Origin: Pyrrhosoma nymphula
Taxonomy: Eukaryota; Arthropoda; Insecta; Odonata; Coenagrionidae
Direction of reading: 5' to 3'
DNA: 64,000 nt
NCBI GenBank assembly: GCA_963573305.1
Contig: OY754335.1
Location: 19,197,501 to 19,261,500, forward strand
Part shown: in pieces, positions 55,218 to 64,000 of the stretch
Position numbering within the stretch: the first letter of the stretch is position 1
Layout of the letters: every line of letters begins with the position of its first letter
Position numbers and translations under genes: made by a program
Notes under the pieces: model-generated
The model's database searches: none
What the model saw: the letters and a program-made list of their open reading frames with translations, nothing else
Told to the model about the DNA's origin: nothing

Positions 55218-55335
55218 GGAATTAAGATGGCTTGGTGGTGTAACTGGCGTAACCGGTGTTTGACCTGACCGGCGATTGGGAGCTCCGGGTCCTAACCCCG
55301 GTCAAGTCTAATGATTTTTTCATGGAGAATTTCAC
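55218..55335 (+). mobile_element. tRNA-derived SINE (family D)
   Basis: A-box region TGGCTTGGTGGTGTAACTGG, B-box region GGGTCCTAACCCC, then GGTCAAGTCTAATGATTTTT, TCATGGAGAATTTCACC. The last block resembles TGATTTTTTCACTGTGAATTTCAC of SINE family C, so the two families share a core. Confidence 0.6.
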
Positions 55336-57120
55336 CGCCTTTGGTGTACATCTTTGCACCCGTGCGCGTGACTGCGTACCACATCATTTGTACAACCGCC
55401 ATGATTGGAAAAATCCACGGATATTAGACATTTTTCTATACTCCCTGGAAAAATCATTTAGTTTTCTCGGTGATAGAGCTTTGGGACGGGTTGATTCATC
55501 CCCTCCCGTGCTACTAGTCACATCAAGGCATTGATTTCGTGGTCAAAATGAAATATCATTCGATTTTCGGAGGAAGCATGGAAGGGGAGGGGAGAGGTTG
55601 GGAATTTTGGACGATTTGAGGAGATGCAGAGGCTATAAAGAATTTATACGAGACCTGATGGCGAACCATTTTTATGAGGGAAAGTGAGAGGCTGCCCCTA
55701 AAATTGGGATGTAAAGATAAGGACTGTCCAAAAACCTACCAATTCTAAAACATTGACTACTTACTCACGAGCGAATGCATAAAACGAGTCTCTTACCTGT
55801 AGAAATACCACACACACGGCAGGCTTTAATATAGAATAGAACATGAAATGAAAAGTAAAAGGTTATAATATGACTATTACTGAAAGAGAGAGACGCATAA
55901 ACATCTTGGAGTTTCCTTTAAATCAAGGAAAACATTATCAATATTAGCAAATCAGAGAAAAAATAATTATTAAAAAAAGAAAGAGAATTGTATATTAACA
56001 CGATGCGAGCCTCTACAAGGGCATGCAATTTAAAATGGAACCAATTATCAGTGCAATATTTGCGTCTTGCGAATTCAAATTGCATGAATCTAACCCATTG
56101 ACGTTTTCAAACCAAGCCATCCTATTTCTCCAACCTTACCAGCCTTGTGACCCTCTCGCCCCGCATAACATGGGAGAAAATGCGGATGTATGGAGAAGTG
56201 AAAGAGTCAGCCTAAGGACGACAATAGCGTAAATTGAAAACTAACATTACTTTATGGTAATAATAAGACAAATAATTAAACATAGAAATACGATACAGTG
56301 TACTTGTTGCTACTCAGGACCTAATAAACAGAAAAATATAGTGTCTACTGGCAACCAAACCCACTAGTAAAATCATCCATTGGAAAAAAAATGTGAAGGA
56401 GTGCTATGGGCATGAATAATGAATATAGAGACGATGGAGATGGGCATGAATATAGAGATGTCATGGGCATGGCCATGGGAATACTTTAAAATGTAAGGAC
56501 GAAATACTGTGGATGCAAATAAGGCGGATTTTCATGAACGCCTTTCATGGAAGAAAGAATACTTACACTAAAAAAACGGAAAATTAAAAATGCATGCAGT
56601 TGAGATCAAAGATTGATATAAACTCTCCAAAGAAAGAACTTACTTTTAATCGAATTTTTCAGATAAAATCTCTAAACACTGTGTGACCAAATATCATCAA
56701 AAATATTTAAGCGTTTACATTAATTGGACTCTGGAGGAAAGAATATCTGAATTTGAAGTTGGTTTCCTGGTTAAAATTTGAAAGAAGCATTATATGTGAT
56801 AGGGATTTTACGTTTCCAATCAAAATTCGGCTAGTTGATTAATCTTTTAGGAACACAGTAGCAGCACAGAGTAAAGATATACAGAGAGGACAGATGGCGC
56901 TGAAAGCGGTAATCGCTCATTGCGCATTTCGCCATGTTCTAAATAAGTGAATCGGGGTTGAGTAGTAGGAAACGAAGCGAGCGTTGGTAAGGTCTAGGTT
57001 GACAGAAACGGAATTCGCGTTTCATCACCTATTTCACGAAATTAACATTGTGACTGGTATTGGAGGGACTCAAGGAAAACGATTGAGGAGACGAGTAAAA
57101 CAAGAAGAAGCGGTTTTGCT
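55336..57120. other. Stretch without recognised genes
   Basis: Short frames only. CpG content rises near 56885-57060 (gatggcgctgaaagcggtaa), just upstream of the THAP exon, and could be its old promoter or 5' UTR. Confidence 0.3.
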
Positions 57121-57206
57121 TGGTGCTCAGCCATAAATTGCAAGAACAACTCGGGAATGGTGGAAGAAAAGAATAGTTTCTTCAGTTTCCCGAAAGACCC
57201 TGTGAT
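57121..57206 (+). pseudogene. THAP domain, N-terminal exon
   Basis: The frame reads CSAINCKNNSG, then MVEEKNSFFSFPKDPVM. C-x4-C followed by F-x-F-P is the start of the C2CH THAP domain. It can end at a donor GTTAGT (57207-57212) that leaves two bases, matching the next piece at 57333. No in-frame ATG precedes the first cysteine, so either the start is broken or an upstream exon is missing. Confidence 0.65.
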
Positions 57207-57332
57207 GTTAGTTATTTCATAAATGTTTACTGGTCACGCGTTTGGATTGAAACATTTATAATTTTTCTGTTTCTACACGCTGGTGAATTGAAATAGCGGA
57301 AAAGGTTTGATAACTATGTGTTTATGATGCAG

Positions 57333-57372
57333 GTGCAAAGAATGGGTGATTCGTTGGAGTCCATGGAACTGA
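57333..57372 (+). pseudogene. THAP domain, second exon remnant
   Basis: After an acceptor tttatgatgcag (AG 57331-57332), one base completes the split codon and the frame reads CKEWVIRWSPWN then TGA. L/M-C-K-E-W is the tryptophan-bearing helix of THAP domains (compare LCKEW in human THAP1). The C-x2-H half was not found downstream, so the domain is incomplete and the stop is probably a decay mutation. Confidence 0.6.
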
Positions 57373-57681
57373 GATTAAACAATCTGGAAATAGTTGAGGG
57401 AAATATACATGATATTGGCCTTATAGTATTCCTATTTTATCATTTATTATACCTTTTTGTCTTGATGCTATCAATCAGTTCTGCTATAAGTTTCATAAAT
57501 ATTGAAAAACTCAAGAAATAAGATGATAGACTCTCAGTTGATAAATCATTAACAGTTTCATCCAATGGATAATATGCCTATACCCATGAAGTCTGAATTT
57601 TATAGCATTGAAGTAAACCTATGGGAAATAGGAATGATTCTTTTAAAATTACTGAGCACTTATAGTTTTTCTGGTGTAATG

Positions 57682-58168
57682 CAGTGACGGATACAGAAAA
57701 AACTCAAGGGGGGGGCGCAAGTTATCGCGACGATTGTAGCTTTCAAACTGACTGCCTGGCAGCGACTCTGCTTCCCTTATATATGTAGCTCGGTTGTTTC
57801 GAGAACATTCGGTGCCAGAATGTTCGCTTCCAGACTTTTAAGGAGTGTGAACAAATACAAACAGTAGAATATTTGCGACTTTTCTCGTACAAATGCCAGA
57901 AAGAATAACGTTTCGAGATCACTAGAATGGCCGCGACTTTTCTCGTAGGTTAGCTATCTATGTGCCAGACAGAAACGTATAAAATACGATGACGCGGACG
58001 CGCGCGCGTACTACATAAGAAAGTACAACTACTCGATAACTCGACTCAGAGTCGACTGACGAAAGACATGAACGAATAGCGTACGGGCTGACTGGCGGGG
58101 GCGGCGCGGGCAGCAAAGCGAGCGGCCCCACAAGGGGGGCGCGCGCCCCCCATATGTATCCGCCACTG
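57682..58168. mobile_element. hAT MITE with perfect 8-bp target duplication
   Basis: Inverted ends CAGTGACGGATACA and CAGTGGCGGATACA bound 487 bp. GTGTAATG is repeated exactly on both sides (57674-57681, 58169-58176), diagnostic for hAT. Subterminal G and C runs (ggggggggcgc, ggggggcgcgcgcc) are typical of this group. It inserted into the THAP gene relic, just upstream of its coiled-coil segment. Confidence 0.9.
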
Positions 58169-58178
58169 GTGTAATGTG

Positions 58179-58415
58179 GTTATTCCAGAGGAAGGGCAAC
58201 TGCCAAAAATTGGTAATAGTGACCTGCCGGGATCCAGTCCAAGTGGACCATGTGATGCTGATATCATCAGCAAGTTGAAGAAGGTCATTAATAGGCAGAG
58301 GGTTTAAATTCATCGTTTGAAGAAGAAAAGTGAAGTTTTGATTCAGCAGCTACAGACTGCTGAAAGTAATAATTCATTGGAATCTGTACGCAGCAGGTAT
58401 TCACAGAAAAAGTAA
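58179..58415 (+). pseudogene. Coiled-coil C-terminal segment of the THAP gene relic
   Basis: A frame from 58179 reads VIPEEGQLPKIGNSDLPGSS, then CDADIISKLKKVINRQRV, a TAA at 58305-58307, then IHRLKKKSEVLIQQLQTAES and ends RYSQKK with TAA at 58413-58415. The basic heptad-like run on both sides of the internal TAA suggests a single nonsense change (AAA to TAA would fit) in a coiled coil. A coiled coil after the DNA-binding domain is usual in THAP proteins and P-type transposases. Confidence 0.5.
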
Positions 58416-58584
58416 TAATTGTAGATCTTTCTGTACGTGATACTCATGCTAATGTGGTTATGTTGTATTAAAGGCACTAATAAAACAACCGTGAACTTCA
58501 TATTTCAGCTATTAATGTTATGATAGGCGAAAAGACTTTGTGGAATCGTGACAAGTTGAAGAATAAATCACTTTGCTATTTTCC

Positions 58585-58865
58585 ATACTTTTTTGATAAA
58601 CTGACTGGTTTCAGTGTCTATACATCATCATCAGAGTGTGTCAACATGTTCAAGTACAGTTGGCGTCTAAATTTATAGGACTGGATATGGGGGAGGGGTT
58701 TCATAACATCTAATCTCTCCTCATCTCAAAGCTCCTCCTTTAACCCCTCATCCTGTACCCTGAAATATGACGCCAATTCTACTTAAACATGTATTCCAAC
58801 TCTCATAATGATGTTGAGGCATTGAAACCGGTCAGTTTATTAAAAAAGAGTGAAAAATTACAAAA
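58585..58865. repeat. Fold-back element with about 95-bp inverted repeats
   Basis: 58585-58675 and 58768-58865 are diverged inverted copies. Both hold AAACTGACTGGTTTCAGTG or its partner TTGAAACCGGTCAGTTT, the catcatcatcagag block (decayed to cataatgatgttgag), ACATGTT(T/C)AAGTA and TTGGCGTC. This is the largest member of the accggtttc/catcatcag group here. Confidence 0.65.
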
Positions 58866-58989
58866 GGATTTCTTCTACAACAATTTCAGGTAGTTTCCAC
58901 AGGAGAGTAGTGAGATCTCCACTGTATCCCTTGTTGCTTATAGAATGGGAGTAATTACGAAGAACTTAACTTACATCCTTAAAACCATA

Positions 58990-59435
58990 ACGACTTATAA
59001 TCCAATTTCGTCCAGAATTCCTATCCTCTTCCTCCCTCTTCCACGCTTCCCCAGTGTTCTCCCCTCTATCACTCTCTTCAACATGTCCTCTCCTCTCAAC
59101 ACCTCCTCCATCCATCTCTTCTGCCTTCTCCTAACCTCTGCCACAAGCTTCCTCTCCTCTCCGACCATATCCAATACCTCCTCGTTCGTCTTTCTCGCCA
59201 TCCAGCTAACCTTCTCCATCCTTCTCCAAACCCACATCTCAAACGCCTCAAGTCTACGCACATCCTCCCTTCGCAATGACCAATTTCCGACCCATATAGC
59301 GCCACGCTCCATATTAAAGTTTTCACCAGCCTCTTCTTTACGTCTCTTCTCAGACACCCCCTCATCAATTCCCTTCTCTTCGAAAATGCTTCTTTAGCGA
59401 GCGCATTTCTGCTTCTGATGTCCTTATACATATTG
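58990..59435 (-). pseudogene. RTE-like LINE C-terminal fragment
   Basis: Two overlapping minus frames, split by a frameshift near 59290, read KRRELMRGCLRRDVKKRLVK, TLIWSVALYGSE, then EDVRRLEAFEMWVWRRMEKV, KTNEEVLDMVGEERKL and GKRGRGRKRIGILDEI. This is a typical arthropod endonuclease/RT C-terminus. It is the best preserved of three copies (others 12357-12625 and 24490-24650). Confidence 0.8.
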
Positions 59436-60101
59436 CATTAAACTACTGGTATAATGACGGTAATTTGAGAGTTAATACGCCAATGTTTCTAGTACATAAA
59501 GTCGTAGGCGCTTGAGTTGTTTCGAATTTCCCGCATATTTCACTTATTTTCAATATGGCCGCCGTGCGCAATTTCCATTACAAGAAAACAATGGTATAGT
59601 CGCCTAGTGTCCTCTCTGTATATCCCTACTCTGTGGTAGCAGCAGAATTAAAAGTGATAAAGGCAGTCTCTTCTGAGTGAATGACAAATAAAACCGTTTT
59701 ATACCATAGAGAATAATTCATTTTTTTGTTTAATGTCTTCCATAAATCGTTCATTGGTGGTTTAGGAGCGAGGCGGAAAGCCTCCATTATTCCCAGGATA
59801 ATAAAGACACGACCCGATGCCTCGCAATGATTATCCATTAAAATAGATATCACGTTCAGTGTGGTCACAGTGCGAGGTCTAGACAATGTATTGTTATGCT
59901 TAATGCGAGTATAGATATACGTAGTATAATAGTGAATAACTAAATGAACGGATTGGTAGAATTCACAAATGTAATGCATTTACAATGTTGACAATTTTTT
60001 CAGAGGCGTTATAAAAAGCTTGACGTTTCTAGTTTTTTTCTCTTTTTGTACTTCGCCGGCCTCATTTAACAAATTCGCAATGCATCATTTTTTTACGAAT
60101 A
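59436..60101. other. Stretch without recognised genes
   Basis: A 117-residue minus frame (59626-59979) has no family match or splice support and is not called. Confidence 0.3.
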
Positions 60102-60365
60102 CAGTAGACCCTCGCAAATCTGGACCTACTTAATCCGATTCCCCACATCATCCGGAAAAGGCCTCCGATGTGCATTGCGGGTGGTTTATTAAGGGGTCGT
60201 GAGATGGAATTATACTAACGCATCATCGAAATTTATTTCCTGGACCAATATTTTTGTTTGATATGCTTAACCTGCCACTAAATTTTAATACCAAAAAGTT
60301 TATTTTCATAATTATGCAGTATGTGGTCTCGGTAAAAGTCGGATAATGCCGGTGAGGGACGCATG
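60102..60365. mobile_element. pogo/Tigger-like MITE, decayed
   Basis: The left end CAGTAGACCCTCGCAAATCT, then TTAATCCGA, with preceding TA, is typical of Tigger-type termini. The right end GTCGGATAATGCCGGTGAGGG is a diverged inverted counterpart (CCCTC...ATTATCCGA). About 264 bp, no transposase. Confidence 0.5.
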
Positions 60366-61800
60366 CGATAGCGAAATTCGTTCGGAATATCGCCGGGAGT
60401 AGGTACCTAATAATTCCAATAATCACGGACCTAGTAGGATAAACAGTTCCGCAGATCTATTGTTAAATGGAACGGTAGGTCTGGGCTTTTAGTAGCAGAT
60501 ATTGGGTTTTGGATGATCCAACGTACAAGAGTTACAGCGCACCGTTTAACATTAGACATTTATCCAAACCCCAAAATAATATCAATGCCTGAAGCGAAAT
60601 TTGAATGCCCAACTTTTCGGTTAGTTGTCAGACTGGTGCATTTCCGAACCGGCTACCGAGAATGGACAGAAAGAATGATAGATACTGACCGCGGGAGTCA
60701 GGATGATAACAACCCATCTTGGCAACCCGAAGGTTGCGCATTGGAATCCCAATTAGGGGATGATGTTTCTTTCCTCACGAGGCATAATAAAACCATTAGA
60801 GATAAAAAAAAAGGTGTTGTGCAAATGGTCACAAATTGAATCCAATGCCGGGATAATATGTTACAAGCTTTGATTTCTGCATAAAGATAAGACCTAGGTA
60901 TCAGCTAAATATTGCCGTTATCAAGGCAACCTTCATAAGAGCAATGTTTTGCTGAAAACTAGATTGGTAAAATAAAGTACCTACTTGTGGAAATTTACAG
61001 TGTTTCTTTGGTAATGGTGTCTGTCACACATTTCCACAAATTATCGCCAGTTACTTTAAAATTTATTTGTACGAAATTATTAAATACAATCAAACAGGTC
61101 ACAGGCTACAGTTCCTCATCACTGTAATAAACCAATAATACTTGTTATGGAATTAAATGTGTTTACAAAAGAAGGAATAGCAGAAGCGCGCACAGCTGTT
61201 TGGACACAAACTCCATGACCAAATTCAGAGAACTGTTCCTCACTGAATAAAAAAAGAGTGCACTAGGTTTTTTTAGGGCTTCAATCTTAAGGAAGAGTTC
61301 AGACCACTAGCAAGTCTCACAGAACATTTCGAATTCCTATTCCCTAACAATTGAAAGGGGCAGTGCCCTCGGGATAACTCATGTGAAGACTTCTTTTCTT
61401 TCCCGTCTGTCTCGATACAATGCAACCTTTGACTCACCTTGATCTCACCGAATCCTCGCGAAGATCCACTCAACATGCGTGCCAAAATTTGAATAAGGAA
61501 CTTCAAACCCGAGCCGTTCTGTTCCAATCTCGAAAGCTGACCAAAATTCTAGTGATTCAGATCCCATTTTCCCCACAACACTGCGAAACTTATCGCTCCT
61601 CCCTGCCAATAAAAAGCCCCCTTGCTTAATCCATGAGAAGGAGGGAGTCGCTAACAAAATCATCTCATGAGAGTAAAACTCCAAGTGCATCGTTCTTCGG
61701 AAAGACGCAATGATTAGGATTCGTCACCAAGGGCTTTTCCATGGGTGGTTCAAGGAGTCCGTTCTAGGACAACGCTTAATCAAGTGAAACAACCTCGGGG
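60366..61800. other. Stretch without recognised genes
   Basis: Frames at 60513-60839 and 61273-61690 are open but unrecognised. No splice or homology support. Confidence 0.3.
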
Positions 61801-61804
61801 AATA

Positions 61805-62040
61805 ACACAACATTCATGCCTGAAGCTGTATTCGAACCCGCTCCCCTCTTATTTCAAGTCCGCCGCGAAACCACCCTCGCTGCCGATGTCAGCTTATTTG
61901 TCCATCCCATTCACCAACAGTCAACTCTCCCTCCCCTTCGACCCCTCCCGCAATGTCATGCCCCTGTCTCCCTAATTCGTTTAGGAGGGGGGGCCAATCA
62001 CCCTTATCGCCCACCCCTCCCTGGTTACACCCTTGTATCT
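61805..62040 (-). mobile_element. tRNA-like B box and possible hAT terminus
   Basis: On the minus strand GGGTTCGAATACAGC (about 61816-61840) resembles a SINE B box. Further up, CAAGGGTGTAACCAGGGAGG (complement of about 62016-62035) resembles the CAGGGGCGTAGCCAGGGG terminus of hAT MITEs. Neither has a located partner end. Confidence 0.3.
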
Positions 62041-62865
62041 GTTGGGAATGTTGGCACCCCTTGGAGAAATCCCGTTTTGGGGTTACAGAATCGTTCATCA
62101 ACAAAATCATAAAATTTTTATGAAATTTACTTTAAGTTGCCATGTAATTTACATGATCATGGTTTTTTTTGCTGGTATAGATTACTCGTTCAAAAAAAAC
62201 AATGAAACACAGGGAAATAAACTTTGCAAAGTTTTATATCAATTTAAAAAAATATAAAACAAAATATAACCGACACTGGTATCATAAATTCATTGTCACA
62301 CATTTAAAAAAAATTATTCGTTTAATCCTCTGAAACAAATAAACCCCTTTTTTACACTTGTGAAATATTGACCTTCATTTCTTGTGTTATCGATTAGTTC
62401 AGGTAATGAAGGTATTTTGTCTATAATGTCTAGTATTCTGGAGCATAGGAATAAGTAACTCCTATTATAGTATTCCATGCATGTATCTACTTGGCCATAG
62501 CCCTCATTAAAACTCTCCAAAAATGCACCCTGGGCAATATTAGGACTTTGTCAGGTGTGTTTGCCAGAATATGGTCATTGCAGGAGAATAGGTAATAAGC
62601 TGCATTCGCTCATTTTGATTTGAGTACCATGTGTTCTATGTAACTCTTCATCCCTATCTTCATCATCCCCTCTCCCCCTTGTCAATACACCTTCCATCAA
62701 GATAACCCCCTCCCCAATGTAGAATCCTTCACATTCATCTGCCAAAAGCTTGTGTGAGAGATCAAATAATACAAAGTGTCACGGTGGCTGTTAAAAGTTT
62801 TTTGGGCAATCTAGAGACAGATTGATGCAGGGATAATTTCGGTGCAGTGGCTGGAGATGTAAATG
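62041..62865. other. Stretch without recognised genes
   Basis: A 68-residue minus frame (62314-62520) looks protein-like but is unassigned. No other signal. Confidence 0.3.
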
Positions 62866-63420
62866 TGCTACATTACACAGATGACCATGTGTTGCTGTCT
62901 GTGAGTCCTCAGGAATTACAGGAGTTCCTGGGATAGCTTCTACAAAGAAAAGGGGAGGCTGGATTTGTAGATAGATGCATTTTACCAGAAAGTATTGGTT
63001 TTTGACATGGAGAATGGGAAGAATAAATGTATGATGAGGGTGAAAGGTGAAATATTTTCACAAGTGAACGATTTTGTGTTTCTTGCTCGAAATTTTGTGA
63101 GAGACGGAAGGATGCATGAAGAAGATTAAAAGGCATGCAAATTCTGGAAGGAAAGTCATCCGTAGTAAGGGGTGTGCATTTCAATTAATTAGAATTTGTC
63201 TTGGGTTGTGAACAATTAAGTACACAAATGTACTCACGTCCAGGCATTATAATAAGGCAGTGAAACCTGGGTTTCCAGGATAAGTGTAAGAGAAGCCAAA
63301 TTGCATTAGGAATGGTGTACCTGAGACTGGTTTGCAGTAAAAGAAGGAGATATAGGGTAAAGTATGAGTGGATCTGGAAAGAATGTAAGTTGGATTGTCC
63401 ATTACATAAATGTGTTTATA
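62866..63420 (+). pseudogene. Decayed LINE reverse transcriptase with YTDD in place of YADD
   Basis: Broken plus frames read LHYTDDHVLLSVSPQELQEF, then VLVFDMENGKNKCMMRVKGE, IFSQVNDFVFLARNFVRDGR and MHEED, then a stop. The order catalytic Y-x-D-D, then V-F...F-V-Y-L-G-x-x-x-x-D-G-R matches the palm and connection of LINE RTs. Many stops and frameshifts are present. The remainder (to about 63420, KRRRYRVKYEWIW) fits the degenerate C-terminus. Confidence 0.6.
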
Positions 63421-63455
63421 TGATGAGAGTGATTCGTGAATTTAGTCATGCTGAG

Positions 63456-63600
63456 CAGGGTTGCCACCTGTCCTCTTTTAGAGAGGACATCCTTTTTTTC
63501 AGCGCTTGTCCTTTCTGCTCTGTCTGCTCCTCAAAAAGGACAAGGACAGTCCCCTTTTTACCACCTCAAAAGAGGACACAAAAGAAATTAGTTAAAAATG
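63456..63600 (+). mobile_element. Possible hAT 5' terminus
   Basis: CAGGGTTGCCACCTGTCCTC matches the common hAT terminus CAGGGTTGCCA. The following DNA alternates GTCCTCTTTT and AAAAGGAC/AAAGAGGAC inverted motifs. The other end would lie beyond the window. Confidence 0.4.
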
Positions 63601-64000
63601 GATAATTTAAAAAAAAAATTCCTGCTGAAAATCTGTTCTTTTTAATTAAAAAGTCAACCTCTCATTTTGATATTGGTATTTAGTAATCAGTTATCAGAAG
63701 TTATTCATATGTTCATTTTTTATTAGCGAGAATTCTGGATATGAAGACCAGAAACCAGTTGTTACAAATAAAAAAACACTACAGTTTCATTTCAGTAGCT
63801 AGAGGTGCATAGAAAAAAATTAAAATAAAATTATCCTCTTATTTTAATACTTACCAGTGTACTTAGAAAGAAATTTATTTACCAACAAATAAAATATGGC
63901 ATTGGAAAAATCAGGTCATTGGATGTGAAACAAACTAAAATAATGACTGAAAGAAGCAATAGAAAAGTTATAATAGAAAACGATGTGAACACTCAGACGA
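63601..64000. other. AT-rich end of window
   Basis: No open frame or repeat boundary recognised; may be the interior of the hAT-like element that starts at 63456. Confidence 0.3.

Noticed and set aside
58945..59397. 150-residue plus-strand frame rich in Ser, Thr and Pro
   Set aside because: Antisense shadow of the RTE-like LINE fragment, whose minus-strand text is clearly recognisable.

Overview
This is a non-coding-rich, AT-leaning piece of an animal nuclear genome, almost certainly an arthropod and most likely an insect. The pointers are widely spaced spliced exons, LINE relatives of the CR1, jockey and RTE groups, tRNA-derived SINEs, hAT, piggyBac-like and P-element-like DNA transposons, and snap-back repeats with the accggtttc...catcatcag core. 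I cannot name the species. There is no bacterial-style operon, rRNA, intact functional tRNA or CRISPR. Nearly all short open frames are chance or transposon remnants.

The main host-gene candidate is on the minus strand. A signal-peptide exon at 45331-45424 ends at a GTGAGT donor in phase 1. A terminal exon at 22324-22664 opens after a pyrimidine-rich acceptor in the matching phase, with a poly(A) signal about 160 nt past its stop. Read together they give a 144-residue secreted precursor with KR, RR and KR processing sites, ending in a 23-residue peptide with Cys spacing C-x3-C-x10-C-x3-C. It looks like an unfamiliar neuropeptide or peptide-hormone precursor. A second open exon, 20862-21160, starts in the same phase and could be an alternative terminal exon or belong to another gene.

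The rest is a dense mosaic of mobile DNA. 0.9-2.3 kb: relic of a THAP/P-element (THAP9-like) transposase. 4-12 kb: SINEs, a CR1-like LINE with an intact YADD motif, and 3' ends of a second LINE family. 11.3-11.9 kb and 41.9-42.8 kb: copies of one repeat block carrying a decayed reverse transcriptase. 13.7-17.5 kb: a large inverted-repeat transposon with a recognisable element-encoded domain protein and a nested hAT. 24.7-26.4 kb: a hAT relic with a nested MITE. 30-47 kb: several TTAA-flanked elements. 33-34.7 kb: an RTE LINE split by another LINE. 36.4 kb and 52-53 kb: head-to-head SINE dimers. 47.8-49.1 kb: jockey-like and other LINE ends. 53-55.3 kb: a LINE/SINE junction and a MITE. 57.1-58.4 kb: a second THAP-domain gene relic cut by a hAT MITE with a perfect 8-bp target duplication. 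59-64 kb: more RTE and LINE debris and a hAT terminus.

The stretch from 22.7 to 45.3 kb is, on this reading, one long intron of the secreted-peptide gene into which most of the central elements inserted.
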